DNA from: Anthonomus grandis grandis
Taxonomy: Eukaryota; Arthropoda; Insecta; Coleoptera; Curculionidae
Length of the DNA: 64,000 nucleotides
Direction of reading: 5' to 3'
NCBI RefSeq assembly: GCF_022605725.1
Contig: NC_065555.1
Location: 27,824,774 to 27,888,773 of the forward strand
This document shows positions 1 to 11,079 of this stretch, in pieces; position 1 is the stretch's first letter; each line of letters begins with the position of its first letter. The position numbers were made by a program, and so were the translations under genes. The notes beneath the pieces are model-generated. The model was not told the origin of the DNA and did not search any database. It worked only from the letters and a program-made list of their open reading frames with translations.

Positions 1-949
1 TGTTTGCATTAGGTGTAAACTTGCACAACTTGCACAAAACGGAGGTTTTTAGCTGAAGTTCTGAGGCCTGCTGTGACCCATGGTTTTCTATTTTTCACTT
101 TAAGCCTCCTTTTAGGAAAACACTGATTGATCTTGTCTCATAGCACATGAAATAACAAAGTAAACGGGTCAGGAGCCATTTCAACTGCATTCCAATTAAC
201 CAAAGCTGTAGTAGAAGAAAAAGCATTAAAATTTGCTCTGCTAAAAATTCTTCCTATAGAATGAGATGAAGGAAATACAGTGTTGCATGGAATCCTAGCG
301 AGAATGGCTTCATGGTCAGAAATACCAGATGGGAGTACTCTACATGACACATCATTTAAATTTGTACACAAATAATCAATAGTAGTTGCAGATGAGGATG
401 TTATACGTGTGGGTGAAAGAACATGCATCTTCAAGTCATAAGATTCCAATATACTTAAAAGGGATGTTTGATATGATGGCAAGCTTACATCAGTGAAGTT
501 AATATTAAAGTCACCAGCCAATATAACTATGGAGTGTAGAGACAATTGAGATAATAGAGAATCAAGTTTGTCCAGGAACATACCAATATCTCCTGTGGGT
601 GGTCTATAAACACAAAGAACATATAAATTAAATCGCTTTACAAACAAAGGGAGAATTCAAAAACCTTCTCCAACAGAAAGCTATCATACTTATTAATTTT
701 ACAGAAAAAAGCTTCAATTGTTTGTTTAACTAAAATAGCTGTTACTCCATGTATGGAGTGTTGCCGACAAAAAATTGATATAGGAATATAATCAGATATT
801 AAGAAACATTCGTTAGGCTTTAACCAGTGCTCAGTTAGTAATACAATATCAGAAAAATCACATGAATCAAGTAAAAGATGAAGCTCGTCCATTTTATTTC
901 TTAGAGACTGTATATTTAAAATAAAACTACTGAAACTTTTCGCATGCAT
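1..949 (-). pseudogene. LINE ORF2 endonuclease region, truncated by the window edge
   Basis: Minus-strand remains of the apurinic-type endonuclease of a non-LTR retrotransposon. The first part (949-638) has the typical opening FNIQSLRNKMDEL and the TEHWL motif. The second part (647-138) carries YRPPTG, the AGDFNIN motif and the SDH triad near its end. The two parts are in different frames, so at least one frameshift lies near 640. A third segment, 137-1, continues in yet another frame with the linker-like PWVTAGLRTS. The reverse transcriptase would lie left of the window. Together with the ORF1 at 958-2187 this is one old copy, and 2188-2500 is probably its 5' untranslated part. Confidence 0.75.
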
Positions 950-957
950 GTATTTAT

Positions 958-2187
958 CTATAAAAAAGAATCCCTATCACAGTCAGTATCTAGAAGTCCA
1001 GGTTGATTACTTGGTTTTATTGTGGACACATTTTTTGATGAAATGCTACTTTTGAAATGTTTTAAAATATGGGTATACAGTAATGATGCCAAATCTGATC
1101 CAAAGTTGCTGGCATGATTAGACTCTAAAATTTTATTTAGATTAATATTATTTGCATGAAATATTCTATAGAGAGCCTTATTGCTATTATAAATTACATT
1201 ATGGTTTGGATACATGTAAGGGCTCGTCATCACTAAACTATTGCTGTGTAAATGTATAAATTTTTTTAAAATATTGAATGGTGAGCAAATACCATTTAAC
1301 ATTAAAATCAAAATATCATTTTCTGTAAATTCCTTAACCATAGATGATGCAATATAAATCAGTTCATTGTTTGTACTTCCTGGCTTCAGAAAACACTGGA
1401 CTTTGTAGCTAGCTTCAAACTTCAGACGCAATTTCTTCAGGAACACTCTACTACAATTTCCACCCACAAAAAGAAGCTTAGGTCGATTATCAACGGGTGA
1501 ATTTGGCCTACATGGTAACTGTGTTGGAGAATTTATATTAACAAATTTAGATAAGTTTTGCTGTTCCTTTAATGCACAAATATCGGAATAGCAAGTATCT
1601 TTTTCAACTTCCAACACCTTTATAGACTGGATCATATTCTTATTCATCTTAGTTAAATCATTAACTTCCATTTGTAACATATTTATTTGCGTCTTATTGG
1701 TTGCAGATTCATTTTCTAATGTTTTTATTGTTACAATTAAATTTTTATTTAAGATATTTAACTCAATGATTTCTATATTGAAATTTATTTTTTCCTCTTC
1801 ACATACTTTTAATTTTAAATTTGTTAATTCAATTTTAAGTTCATCATTAAGTTTGTGTAGATTATCTAGGGAGGAGGAAAACTTCTTTTCGGCCTCTGAC
1901 TCTTCATCTTCAAACACCAAATTGTTTCTTCTCATTCTTTCCGTATGCTTATCCTCTTCTTTTAGTTCAATCAACAATTCATGAATCTTCTGCTCGTAAG
2001 ACTTCTTTTCATTCTCGTTTTCATTAAAATTTATTTGACATTTTTCTGAGCATAAAATTTTGTAGCCTCCCATTTTTATGGCATCAGAATTTCTATCCAA
2101 ACAACTTGGGTGGAATATAGACATACAAAAGATGCAGCAATAATTTGAAAACTCCTTCTTTTGACAGCATTTGAAATTACGATTCAT
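958..2187 (-). CDS. ORF1 protein of a non-LTR retrotransposon
   Basis: An open frame of 409 codons on the minus strand, starting at the ATG at 2187. Residues about 7-50 hold a Cys/His zinc-finger-like cluster (C7, C8, C17, C18, C21, H26, C29, C46, C50) of the PHD type. Residues about 60-215 are Glu/Lys/Leu-rich and look like a long coiled coil. Residues about 236-380 resemble the SGNH-esterase-like domain of CR1-group ORF1 proteins, but the usual GDS block reads GGN, so activity is doubtful. It is followed on the same strand by an endonuclease frame, the ORF1-ORF2 order of a LINE. Such proteins bind the element RNA; that role is known for the family and inferred here. Confidence 0.75.
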   Translation of the reverse strand: MNRNFKCCQKKEFSNYCCIFCMSIFHPSCLDRNSDAIKMGGYKILCSEKCQINFNENENEKKSYEQKIHELLIELKEEDKHTERMRRNNLVFEDEESEAEKKFSSSLDNLHKLNDELKIELTNLKLKVCEEEKINFNIEIIELNILNKNLIVTIKTLENESATNKTQINMLQMEVNDLTKMNKNMIQSIKVLEVEKDTCYSDICALKEQQNLSKFVNINSPTQLPCRPNSPVDNRPKLLFVGGNCSRVFLKKLRLKFEASYKVQCFLKPGSTNNELIYIASSMVKEFTENDILILMLNGICSPFNILKKFIHLHSNSLVMTSPYMYPNHNVIYNSNKALYRIFHANNINLNKILESNHASNFGSDLASLLYTHILKHFKSSISSKNVSTIKPSNQPGLLDTDCDRDSFL

Positions 2188-2504
2188 TTTAATAAATTAA
2201 GGAATATATAAATACAGTTAGACAGGAATTGCTAGCCAAACAGGAACTTGAGCCTGAGCGTCACCAGGAACACGCGTAAAACAAACACACTAGCACGTCC
2301 TAAGGTTGAAGTTCTATGGTTTCAAGTTAAGGTCAATGCCAGCAAAACAAGTCTAGTTAGTTAAAACAGGAAATATTTATAAAACAAAAAAATATTGACC
2401 TTTTAATTAGGAACACTTGTACGGAAATATAGCACGTCGATGTGGTTGTAAAAAAATCAAAACAAAACAAATAAAATTGAGTACCGGTGTAGCCTCCTAC
2501 GAAC
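2188..2504. other. Probable LINE 5' UTR or intron, no gene seen
   Basis: AT-rich sequence between the LINE ORF1 start and the left TTAA of the piggyBac element. Part is likely the 5' untranslated region of the minus-strand LINE. No coding signal or structured RNA was recognised. Confidence 0.4.
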
Positions 2505-2508
2505 TTAA

Positions 2509-4388
2509 CCCTGGAATACTATCGTTAATTCATGGGCTGCTAATACTATTGCTACGTAAAATTTACGTATATATTAAAATACTTGAAACATTAAACTCTT
2601 AAAAGGATTACCTAGCAGAAAATAAAAGACTTGAAAAAATACTGTTTTTATAAATATATATTGAACATAAAATTTATAAACGTGGATAAAAAAGGTAGAA
2701 AAAAACTAAAAACATTACTGACATATTTTAATTTAAAGCTCCTCACAAATCGGTTTTTTGCATTTGGGACAGTAGATAACTGTCATAGGTCTCTTAGCTG
2801 AAGGACAACTTAAACAATTTTTTCTCTTTGGTTATCCTCTGTAATAGGTTCTATATATTTTTCTTGTTCAGTCATATATAAGTTTGTCTACATAATGGTT
2901 TTTCCCCCTTGCCAAATAATATTCTGAAAATATATTACATACGAGTTAATACATGCCATGTTAATCATGTTATAAAAACAAAAACTCAAAGGTCATCGTC
3001 TAGTTTTACGGTTAGTATAACATATTTTGGCACTTTAGTTGAGTTGTAAGTTTCTATAATATATGGCTTTTTTAAATCAGGTTTAATTTTTCCAATAGTG
3101 GTGTGCATTCTGGAAATAAGATTTACTGTTTTATTTTGCTTTGCTTTATATGAAACTAAAGTACTTTTGTGACTATATACAAAAATTGTAGTTCCAACTT
3201 CCAAAAAAAATCATCTAATGGTTTACCATATGTATTTATTGATTTACCCAGATATGGTGAGGCGTTGATTAAATATTTCGTCGCCTCATCACAAAGCATT
3301 ACAATTTTTAGACCATACTTTGACAGTTTATTTGAAATGTACATCCTGAAAGGACATTTTCCTCTAAACCCTACTAATTGTACGTGCCTCGTTTGTAACT
3401 TCTTTTACGCAGTCAGAAATTCAAAGCGTCCCTTGCTTGAAAAAGTTTTATTAAAGCAAACTTTTGTTGATAAGTGGTTGTCTTTTAAAGCAGCAGAAAG
3501 TATGTATGGACTCAAAAGCGATTTAAGTTCCACCAGATTTGTTTCAGATACAGTTTGTGATGCCACTTTATAATTTTTATTTTGTCTTATAATTTCCTGA
3601 TTTGTGTAAAATAAGACTTTGTTTAAAAGTGTATCAAGGAAAAATCACTAAAAGTGTGTAACTGGTTGTAGCAATTCCTTAGCCTCTTGTGTTAAATCTG
3701 GTCTCACATGATCAATATTTATGGATGGTATTTTTCCTCTCTTTTTATTTTTGCCTAGTAAATTTTTAACCTGTGGAATAACTATGCAGTCTAGAGTGAC
3801 TAACTTCATCAGGCGTTACTAGCTTATCCTAAAATAGGCATTACAATATATGTGTATATATATTAAAAACTAAAAAAACAAACTTACCGAAGTACTTGGG
3901 GTAGACAACCTAGCTTGAACAATATTAGAGTTTTGACGTCTTTTAGAAATTTGAAAAGTACCTGGCTAACAAAAGGTGTTTTTTAAGTGATTCTCAAACG
4001 TTTCCTCAATGTCGTTCTTACCAGGAGCAAAATTAGGATCGGCTACGCTATCGTCAGAATCACTACTTAACCACTTACATCTGTTAGACTTTTTTGAGAT
4101 ATTTTTTGGTAATCTAATACTGCTTATCACTATTACCACGTCAAAATTACGCCCTAAATAAAATACGGTTAATACTATTACTACATAAAAAATACGTGTA
4201 AGCTTTTAGAAATTCGGCTTCAACCAATACTATAAATACACAGATCGAACTAGTTCAGGCGTGTCATACTTCTAATAGACCGCTCAAAGCACTACTGAGC
4301 GCTAACGTGGGAGAAGGTAATAAAATTGTAGTGACACGCTAAATAGTGCTGTCCGCACGTGAATATTACGTACAATAGCATTCCAGGG
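2509..4388 (-). mobile_element. piggyBac-like DNA transposon, internally deleted, with TTAA duplications
   Basis: The ends are inverted copies: left CCCTGGAATACTATCG at 2509 and right ...AGCATTCCAGGG ending at 4388. Both are flanked directly by TTAA (2505-2508 and 4389-4392), the signature target duplication of piggyBac. The element is 1,880 bp and its transposase is on the minus strand. The intact target sites with a broken gene point to a non-autonomous or decayed copy. It sits upstream of the first host exon seen here. Confidence 0.9.
2733..4130 (-). pseudogene. piggyBac-like transposase relic
   Basis: The N-terminal acidic region is near 4100-3990 (SDSDDSVADPNFAPG, followed by a GTAAG-like donor). 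The catalytic core remains at about 3350-3190 (FRMYISNKLSKYGLKI, LCDEATKY, SPYLGKS), including the Asp of the second catalytic motif. The sequence then jumps straight to the later FVYSHKSTLVSYKAKQNKT block at about 3190-3120, so the segment with the third catalytic Asp (DNWF type) is missing. The C-terminal cysteine-rich finger is at 2830-2733 (CPSAKRP, YCPKCKKPICEEL then stop). Several stops and frameshifts are present. It cannot encode an active enzyme. Confidence 0.85.
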
Positions 4389-4392
4389 TTAA

Positions 4393-4700
4393 ACACGACC
4401 GTCACGTATGACTGCTAAACTGATACTGATATTATTATTATTATTATTAATTTTTATTTGAAAACTCAAGATGGCAGTTACGCCCTCTGGTGGTCATTTT
4501 TAGAACTTATTTACCACTATTTTCCAGCGATTCTTCATGACCGACTTACCCATATTTTTTTTTTACTCTAAATTGTCCTGACATACGACAAACGGTTTCG
4601 CACATATGACCGAGGAACAGTTTTATTAAGTCACTCGGTACAATGGATTTTACTTAGAAATTAATAAATAATATTTGTATGTAACATTTTTGAATTTCAG
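4393..4700. other. Intron, no gene seen
   Basis: Intronic sequence between the piggyBac right TTAA and the first host exon. It holds a short (ATT)n run near 4430-4446 and ends in a pyrimidine tract and TTTCAG. Nothing else was recognised. Confidence 0.5.
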
Positions 4701-4970
4701 ATACGTCAAGTACAACTCCAAAATCACCTGATGCCGATACCACGAAAACCCCTTCAGTATCAAAGTCTCCAGAAGGGAAAATTACTCAGGATGATATTAA
4801 AAATTGTTTTGATTTTGACGAGGAAGAAGAAGATGAGAATTTTTCGTACAAACAACAGCTGGCTGGAAATAGAAAAATTCCCAGAGTGATTCCAGAGAAA
4901 CCAAGAGCCAGTATTACGGAATTGTTAGAAAAGGAAAAATTAGACATTGATAAAGAGATAGGGAAGCAAG
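4701..4970 (+). CDS. Host gene exon 1 seen in this window (acidic segment)
   Basis: An internal exon bordered by TTTCAG before 4701 and GTAAAA from 4971. It begins with the last two bases of a split codon and ends with the first base of the next, so the upstream exon lies left of the window. It reads TSSTTPKSPDADTTKTPSVS, then KNCFDFDEEEEDENFSYKQQ and an Ile/Glu/Lys-rich stretch with RASITELLEKEKLDIDKEIG. It is polar and acidic and probably disordered, with one possible helix near the end. The split codon is completed exactly by the exon at 5025. The short CFDFDEEEE block is the most motif-like part. The product is not recognised. Confidence 0.8.
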
Positions 4971-5024
4971 GTAAAAGTTTTTTTGGTAATAATAAGTTTT
5001 AATTACAAGTTGGTAATATTTCAG

Positions 5025-5243
5025 ACGAAAAAAATGATAAGGACTCGGCCAAATCTACTGAAGAAGTTATAGAAGAAGAAGTAATACTGGACGACGGCAA
5101 ATTAATAGATGATTCTTTAAATAACACATTTAAAGAACTTATGGAAGAAACTGAGGTTCCCCTACTAGAAGAAATTACACATACTTTAAAGTCGGAGCAA
5201 AATTTTCATGATGCCCGCACCATAAAATTTCCTGACAAAGGAG
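5025..5243 (+). CDS. Host gene exon 2 seen in this window
   Basis: Bordered by ATTTCAG and GTAAAC. Phase 1 in and phase 1 out, matching both neighbours; the intron to the previous exon is only 54 bp, a typical insect size. It encodes an acidic segment (KSTEEVIEEEVILDDGKL, NNTFKELMEETEVPLLEEI) ending in ARTIKFPDKGG. The next exon in phase is at 20134, so the following intron is about 14.9 kb and filled with transposons. No domain is recognised. Confidence 0.8.
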
Positions 5244-5337
5244 GTAAACATTTTTTGAGTATATTAGGTAATATGCAATAATTAGCTCAAAAATTAAACA
5301 TAACCTAAACTTATATCGGAGTCTAGTACTTCCTAGT

Positions 5338-5655
5338 CAATCTTAGTCTCTTTCTTCTAAATATTTAACAGGTAAAAAGTTAAATGATTTACGATTATTA
5401 ATTTCTAAACAATCTTGAATGACGCTTCCTGCGATATTTAACTCCAAAGCGGCTTGTCTGGTGGAGGTGTCGGGTATATCATCGAAATGTAGTTTGAAAT
5501 AAATGAATTTTGCATGGATTTTGCCAAATGACTTCTTTTCCGGAATTTGCCGTCACGGATATTTCCTTCTATACTTTCTGATCGCCAAAGCTGGACTTTT
5601 TGAATTTGTTAAAAAATATTCAAGCATATCTACTTTTTCCTCCACTGTATACATT
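5338..5655 (-). pseudogene. mariner-like transposase N-terminal relic
   Basis: Read on the minus strand, the sequence gives MYTVEEKVDMLEYF, SPALAIRKYRRKYP and TSTRQAALELNIAGS, in the order of the helix-turn-helix DNA-binding half of a mariner transposase. Stops are present and no catalytic half was found next to it. Boundaries are approximate. Confidence 0.5.
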
Positions 5656-6054
5656 TTTAAGAGAGATTTCAATTTAATTAATGCAAGTAATATTAATAAC
5701 TACTAAATTGACAATGTAAATTTGTCAAAATATTATTCTGTAGCTATGGGTGCGACAAGCGCGGATATTAACTATTGTTATTTTACAGCCTACTACGGTG
5801 AAATAGTAAATTGGCAAAATTGGTTCAAAGAGCGTTATTATTGTAGAGAGTTGAAATTAAATCACTCTAATAAAATTCCAAATATTTTCTAAACTATTAG
5901 ATTTTGGTATAGGAAATATATATATATATATATCCATGAATAGCTTTTTCTGCTCTTTTTAAAAATACTATATAAAAACCCTGTATTTTCATTTAAAAAA
6001 ACTGAAATATTGCGAATTGAAAATTTAAAAATATATCTTATTACCTGAGACACC

Positions 6055-6290
6055 CTGTATAAATTTAAAATACCCGGACATAACCATCACACCTATTCAG
6101 AGTGCTTTCATTAAAAAAGATCTCATAAGCGGGTATATTAAGGTCACCTTTATTATGAATATTATGAGTTTCCGACATGACTATCACATCAAACTCCTTT
6201 TGTAAAGATTCTAAAAAATACCGAAAACTCATCAAAATTATGTTATATACTCCTAATATTGACGTGTATTTATCTAACTAATTTATACTA
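6055..6290 (-). pseudogene. LINE endonuclease fragment
   Basis: The minus-strand translation contains SLQKEFDVIVMSETHNI and IFFNESTLNRCDGY, the early part of an apurinic-type endonuclease from a non-LTR retrotransposon. It is short and flanked by AT-rich intron. A CACCCTGTA motif at about 6050-6058 is a solo mariner-type end beside it. Confidence 0.55.
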
Positions 6291-7684
6291 ATCTAAATAT
6301 TTATATCTAACCGACTCCTAACAAAAAATTAAATGTTTAATAAGTTATCACAATAAATACATTCACCAGACTTGTAATCATCCAATATATTATTAAGATC
6401 AATGTAAATTAACTAAATTAAACACCATATACACGTTCGGCGATTGAAAAATTTCGAATATGATTTTTGCGTAATGTGTAAGAAGGAGACGGAGTAGAGC
6501 GAGAACAAACTTGGCTCCACCCTGGGCGGCTATCGCGTCGTCGTTGTACTTATCAGTCCGGTTAAAGTTCGGTTGCAATTCCTCGCATACCTATGAACGT
6601 GTTAGCTGATCGTGTTTACAATTTATTTCAACCTTTGGTACGAAGACGGATACAGTAATAAAATAAAAATGGTTTTCACTGTTGATCAAAAGATTAATAT
6701 CATTAAATGGTATTGTCATGCGGATAGTGCAGAAGAAGTTGTCGGCCGTTTTATATTGGCATATCCTGATCAGCAAGTCCCTACTGCTTAAACAATTTAT
6801 AATATCTGGCATAAGTTTGAGCAGTCGGGATGTGTAAATCGGTGTGCAAAATGTTCTAGTGGCGATCAGGAACCTCGTCGAACACCTGACGCTAGGATTG
6901 AAAAGGTGGTCAAGGTGTGTGCTTTTGTGGAAGTAAGTGAACCTTGTTCTAGCTCCTAAATTTCTGAAGAAATTGATATTCCAAGTCGTACAGTGCGTGA
7001 TATTTTGAAAAGAAATAAGTACAAAGCCTATGAAATTAAAAACACTCAAGAAATTTTTCCACAAATAAAACGCTTGGAGTTTTGTGAAACCTTAAGAGAA
7101 AAAATTGATCAAAATGACGACTTCATAAGTAATATTTTATTTACAGATGAGTCATCTTTTTCTCTTCTAGGTCGACATAATTCTTCAGTCGTGAGATATT
7201 GGTCTCGGGAAAATCTACATTTGAGTGTACCATTACGAACTCAATACCCGCAAAAGGTAAATGTTTGGACTGGTATTTTAGCCAATCACATTGTAGGGCC
7301 TTTTTTTATTGATGGGACCTTAAACTCTGAGAGATATTTACTTTTATTGCAACAAAATATTATCAAATATTACCCGCTGTACGAAACTTGGATGTTAATT
7401 TTGAGGAAATTTGGTTTCAACAAGACGGATGTCCCGCTCACAACGCTAGACAAGTGCAGGACTATTTAACAAACACTTTTCCTGAACGGCTTATTTCCAC
7501 AAGAGGTACCATACCATGGCCTCCGCGATCTCCAGATCTGACGCCTTGCGACTACTTCTTATGGGGCTATTTGACGGAGATTCTTTACCAACACCGACAT
7601 GAAAGAGCCGTTAATTTGAACGAATTGCGACTTAGAATTATTAATATTTCTAGGTCCATTACACCTGAAATGTTAGCCAATGTA

Positions 7685-10085
7685 CACTGTGTCCCATTTT
7701 GGATGAGACTGCAGGGTATCTCTGTCATTTTTTAAGATAGAGCTTTGCGGTTTTCGCGACCCTGTATCACTTTTTTGTAAAACTTTTAAAGCCACAAACA
7801 GAAATATTCTAACTACTTTTGTTCCTGAGATACAGGGCGAAAACGAAAATGTTCACTTTTGGAGATGTTATTATTTCTCAGGCCCTGTATAAGATAGAAT
7901 AAAAATGAAAACTGCTTATAATAGATATTTTTACATAAAAGTCAGTGGCGTATTTAATTTTTTTTCTCAGTGCACTGTTTTTAAGATTGGGCACAAACTT
8001 GGTATTTTTTAAATGGAACACCCTGTATATTTTAACGTCAAATTTTTGCATTTTTTTCTGAATACATTGATGTATCACAACCTAATCTTTAGTAAATTTT
8101 AGCTTCAAAAATCAGAAAAATGCATATTTATTTTTGTTTTTAATAGTAGGCCATGAATTCTTTGACACATGCATAAAAAAATTTTTGTTTATTGCATTCA
8201 TGGAAACTAAGTCACAAACAGACTCAATACATATCAATAATGATGGCTGACGGTGAAAATATGGAATTCCAAAATTTTGAAAAGTATGATATTATAAAAT
8301 GTTTAAACCTTTCTAACGAAAATGTCGAAGCGGCGCAGCAATAATATTTAAATAGGTAAAGCTCTAGCTTATTTTATTTTGTTACAAAATTCAAAAAATA
8401 AAAAAGATCTTATTAGGTTTCCAGAAAGATGTCAGCCATCTCGGGCTACGGTATTCCGGTTAAAATCTAATCTTTTAAATTATGGCTGCTATTCAAAACC
8501 TAGGCAACCCCATGTTGATAGAAATGAAGCTGGCGAAATTAATGTTTTAGCGTGTGTGGAAGCAAGACCCCAAATTTCCTGTAGAAAGATAGAGGAAGAG
8601 ATAGGAGTTTCCAAAACAAAAGTGCAAAAAATTTTAAAAACGCATAAATTTAAACCGTATAAGATAAATATTATTCAAGAATTGCATCCTGACGATCCGT
8701 TTAAACGACTGGAATTTTCTAATTGGTTTTTAACCAAAACTAATGAAGACCCGGATTTTGTAAAAAAGGTAATATGGTCTGACGAATCCCATATAAGCAG
8801 TAGTGGCATATTTAATAGGCAAAATACCAGACATTGGTATCAAGAAAACCAACATATTACTTTTGAACGACAGCAACAAGGCCGATTTGGTTTTAGTGTT
8901 TCCTGTTTTGTATTGGGCACTAAAATTGTATATACAATTTTTGAGGGTAGCTTAACTGCCCAACGATATCTAAATATATTGCAAAATAATTTGCCAGAGT
9001 TGCTGGAGGAAATACCTTTAGCCCAGCGACATCAAATATATTTCCAGCAAGATGGAGCGCCCGCTCATAATTCAAGGGTAGTTAGAGAATATTTAAGTGC
9101 CCATTTTGATAGACGTTGGATTGGCACACACGGGCCAATCAGATGGCCCCCGAAGTCACCGGACTTAAGTGTTTTGGACTTTTTTGTATGGTCGTACTTA
9201 AAAAATAAAATTTATGCAAATCGGCATAATAATATAAATGAACTCCGAGCGACAACTGAAGAAGCATTCATAAGCTTACAAAGGCAATCCTTTATAATTT
9301 TAAATGCCTTAAGACGAATACAGACTGTATGTGATTTTTGTATAAGACAAAATGGACAGCAGTTTGAACAGTTTTATTAAATTTATGTTTGTTGTTTTTT
9401 TTTGGTTTTTGTAATTAATTTTCTAATTTGATTCTTGTAATTACTAATTAGTTTTTATTGTTAAACCTGGTCCGATATATTTTTTTTGTTTTTAACATTT
9501 TTATGTTTATATTAATATTTTAAGTTAATGTTTAAAATATAGTTAAATAAACAGGTTTAAATCACATGGCGTTTTAAAAAAGTAATAATTAAATGCATGT
9601 GTGTAAGAATTCATGGCCTACTATTAAAAACAAAAATAAATATGGATTTTTCTGATTTTTGAAGCTAAAATTTACTAAAGAATAGGTTGTGATAAATCAA
9701 TGTATTCAGAAAAAAAAATGCAAAAATTTGACGTTAAAATATACAGGGTGTTCCATTTAAAAAATACCAAGTTTGTGTCCAATAATAAAAAACAGTGCAT
9801 TAGAAAAAAAAATTAAATACGCCACTGACTTTTATGTAAAAATATCTATTATAAGCAGTTTTCATTTTTATTCTATCTTATACAGGGCCTGAGAAATAAT
9901 AACATCTCCAAAAGTGAACATTTTCGTTTTCACCCTGTATTTCAGGAACAAAAGTAGTTAGAACATTTCTGTTTGTGGCTTTAAAAGTTTTACAAAAAAG
10001 TGATACAGGGTCGCGAAAACCGCAAAGCTCTATCTTAAAAAATGACAGAGATACCCTGCAGTCTCATCCAAAATGGGACACAGTG
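7685..10085 (+). mobile_element. mariner element B with about 490-bp inverted repeats, inserted in copy A
   Basis: The element starts CACTGTGTCCCATTTTGG and ends with the inverse at 10085, directly flanked by TA (7683-7684 and 10086-10087). The inverted arms run from 7685 to about 8175 and from about 9593 to 10085 and stay highly similar over their length, including embedded copies of CAGGGTGTTCCATTTAA. Long terminal repeats of this kind are unusual for classical mariners, which have about 30 bp. It holds the transposase frame at 8379-9380. Confidence 0.9.
8240..9380 (+). pseudogene. mariner-like (DD41D) transposase of element B, one N-terminal frame break
   Basis: A frame of 333 codons runs from 8379 to the stop at 9380. 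The natural start is probably ATG 8240 (MMADGENMEFQNFEKYDIIK), but that frame stops at about 8344 and the rest continues in another frame, so there is a frameshift or a tiny intron. Motifs: HTH region PSRATVFRLKSNL and SCRKIEEEIGVSKTKVQ; catalytic IWSDESHIS, FQQDGAPAHNSRVVREYL and SPDLSVLDFFVWSYL, with 41 residues between the second and third Asp. The tail FCIRQNGQQFEQFY is the usual family ending. Apart from the break it is the best preserved mariner transposase in the window. Confidence 0.85.
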
Positions 10086-10162
10086 TACGTAGAGAATTTT
10101 ACGACAGGTTGGGATACTGTGAAGCGCAACAAGGAGATGTACTTGAACACCTTATTAAATAA

Positions 10163-11079
10163 TCTATTTAATTAGAATTATTATTTTGTTTAAGAGTTAT
10201 TTTTCATTTTATCAGAATATTGTATTTAGTTTTTCACCAAAGGTTTTTAAGATTTGAGAATATTAAAGTTGTTTTTTTGACTTGCGATTATGAGCACGTT
10301 AAAAAACAACAGAAATTTTTATCTTTCGTGTGCGCGTTAAATTCCAATACTTGATTCGAGGCTAACCTACCCATCTCTAAACCTGATGCCGCAGTGCAAG
10401 CCAGTTACCTGGAGGGTAGTGGGTAGCCAGGCACTAAGCAACCCTCCAAGTAACCCGCGAGGTATGTTTCCGACAAGCGATTTAAACCAGAACAGCCGCA
10501 CTGCGAGCCCCCACCAACTTAAGCAGCGTAGCAACTCGCCAAGCAAGCCACTTGAGTATCAGTCATGATGGATATTTTTAACCAGGCGCGAGGTAGTGTT
10601 TGGTCGCAAAATAGAGGAAAAATTAATTGCGGCTGTTTTTAAACGCAAAGCTATATGAGACCCAGCAGACGAATTAAGAGAAAATTCAAAATCAAGGGGC
10701 ATGATTTTAAAGTCACTCACGGGAGCCACAATTTACGACTGAACTTGATTAAATTGGTCATTGTAATAATATTACCAATCTAATCAAATAATTTTTCATC
10801 GAATTAGTGCGCATAAGGTATATTACTCTCTACCCATTAACCTTCACCCTCTACCCGTCAAGCGCTTGCTAAACATCACTGCAGCAAGCCGATATTAAAT
10901 TCACATTGCGAGCGGTACGGAGAATCGGCGTCGCTATCGGTGGGAGGTTACCGATGCAGTCGTTCTCTATCTACTCTCTATCTATTAGGTCTAATACATT
11001 AAAACTCAATCCGTAAGATTCAACTCGCCAAACGTGTATAATAAATACCTAAATTATCTTACTTTAAAACTAAATTAAG
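10163..11079. other. Intron sequence, nothing recognised
   Basis: The stretch between mariner copy A and the LINE fragment. It contains GC-richer blocks around 10390-10560 and 10840-10960 with an open frame rich in Pro, Ser and Gln that matches no family I know. No splice borders in phase with the host gene were found. Confidence 0.35.

Larger units (their letters stand above)
6669..10162 (+). pseudogene. mariner-like transposase (copy A), interrupted by another mariner
   Basis: It starts at ATG 6669 (MVFTVDQKINIIKWY) and covers the N-terminal HTH and a DDE core: LFTDESSFSLLG, then after a frameshift near 7390 FQQDGCPAHNARQVQDYL and SPDLTPCDYFLWGYL. I count 41 residues between the second Asp (QQDG) and the third (PCDYF), the DD41D arrangement. 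Two in-frame stops (after QQVPTA and CSSS) and the frameshift make it dead. At 7685 the frame is cut by the 2.4-kb element B; the last residues, REFYDRLGYCEAQQGD to stop, resume at 10088-10162. The flanks join perfectly across the insertion with a TA duplication. Confidence 0.85.

Noticed and set aside
3169..3573. Open frame of 134 codons on the + strand
   Set aside because: It is antisense to the piggyBac transposase relic, whose motifs are clear on the minus strand.
10386..10568. Short Pro/Ser/Gln-rich open frame in a GC-richer block
   Set aside because: No motif, no splice borders in the needed phase, and length within chance.
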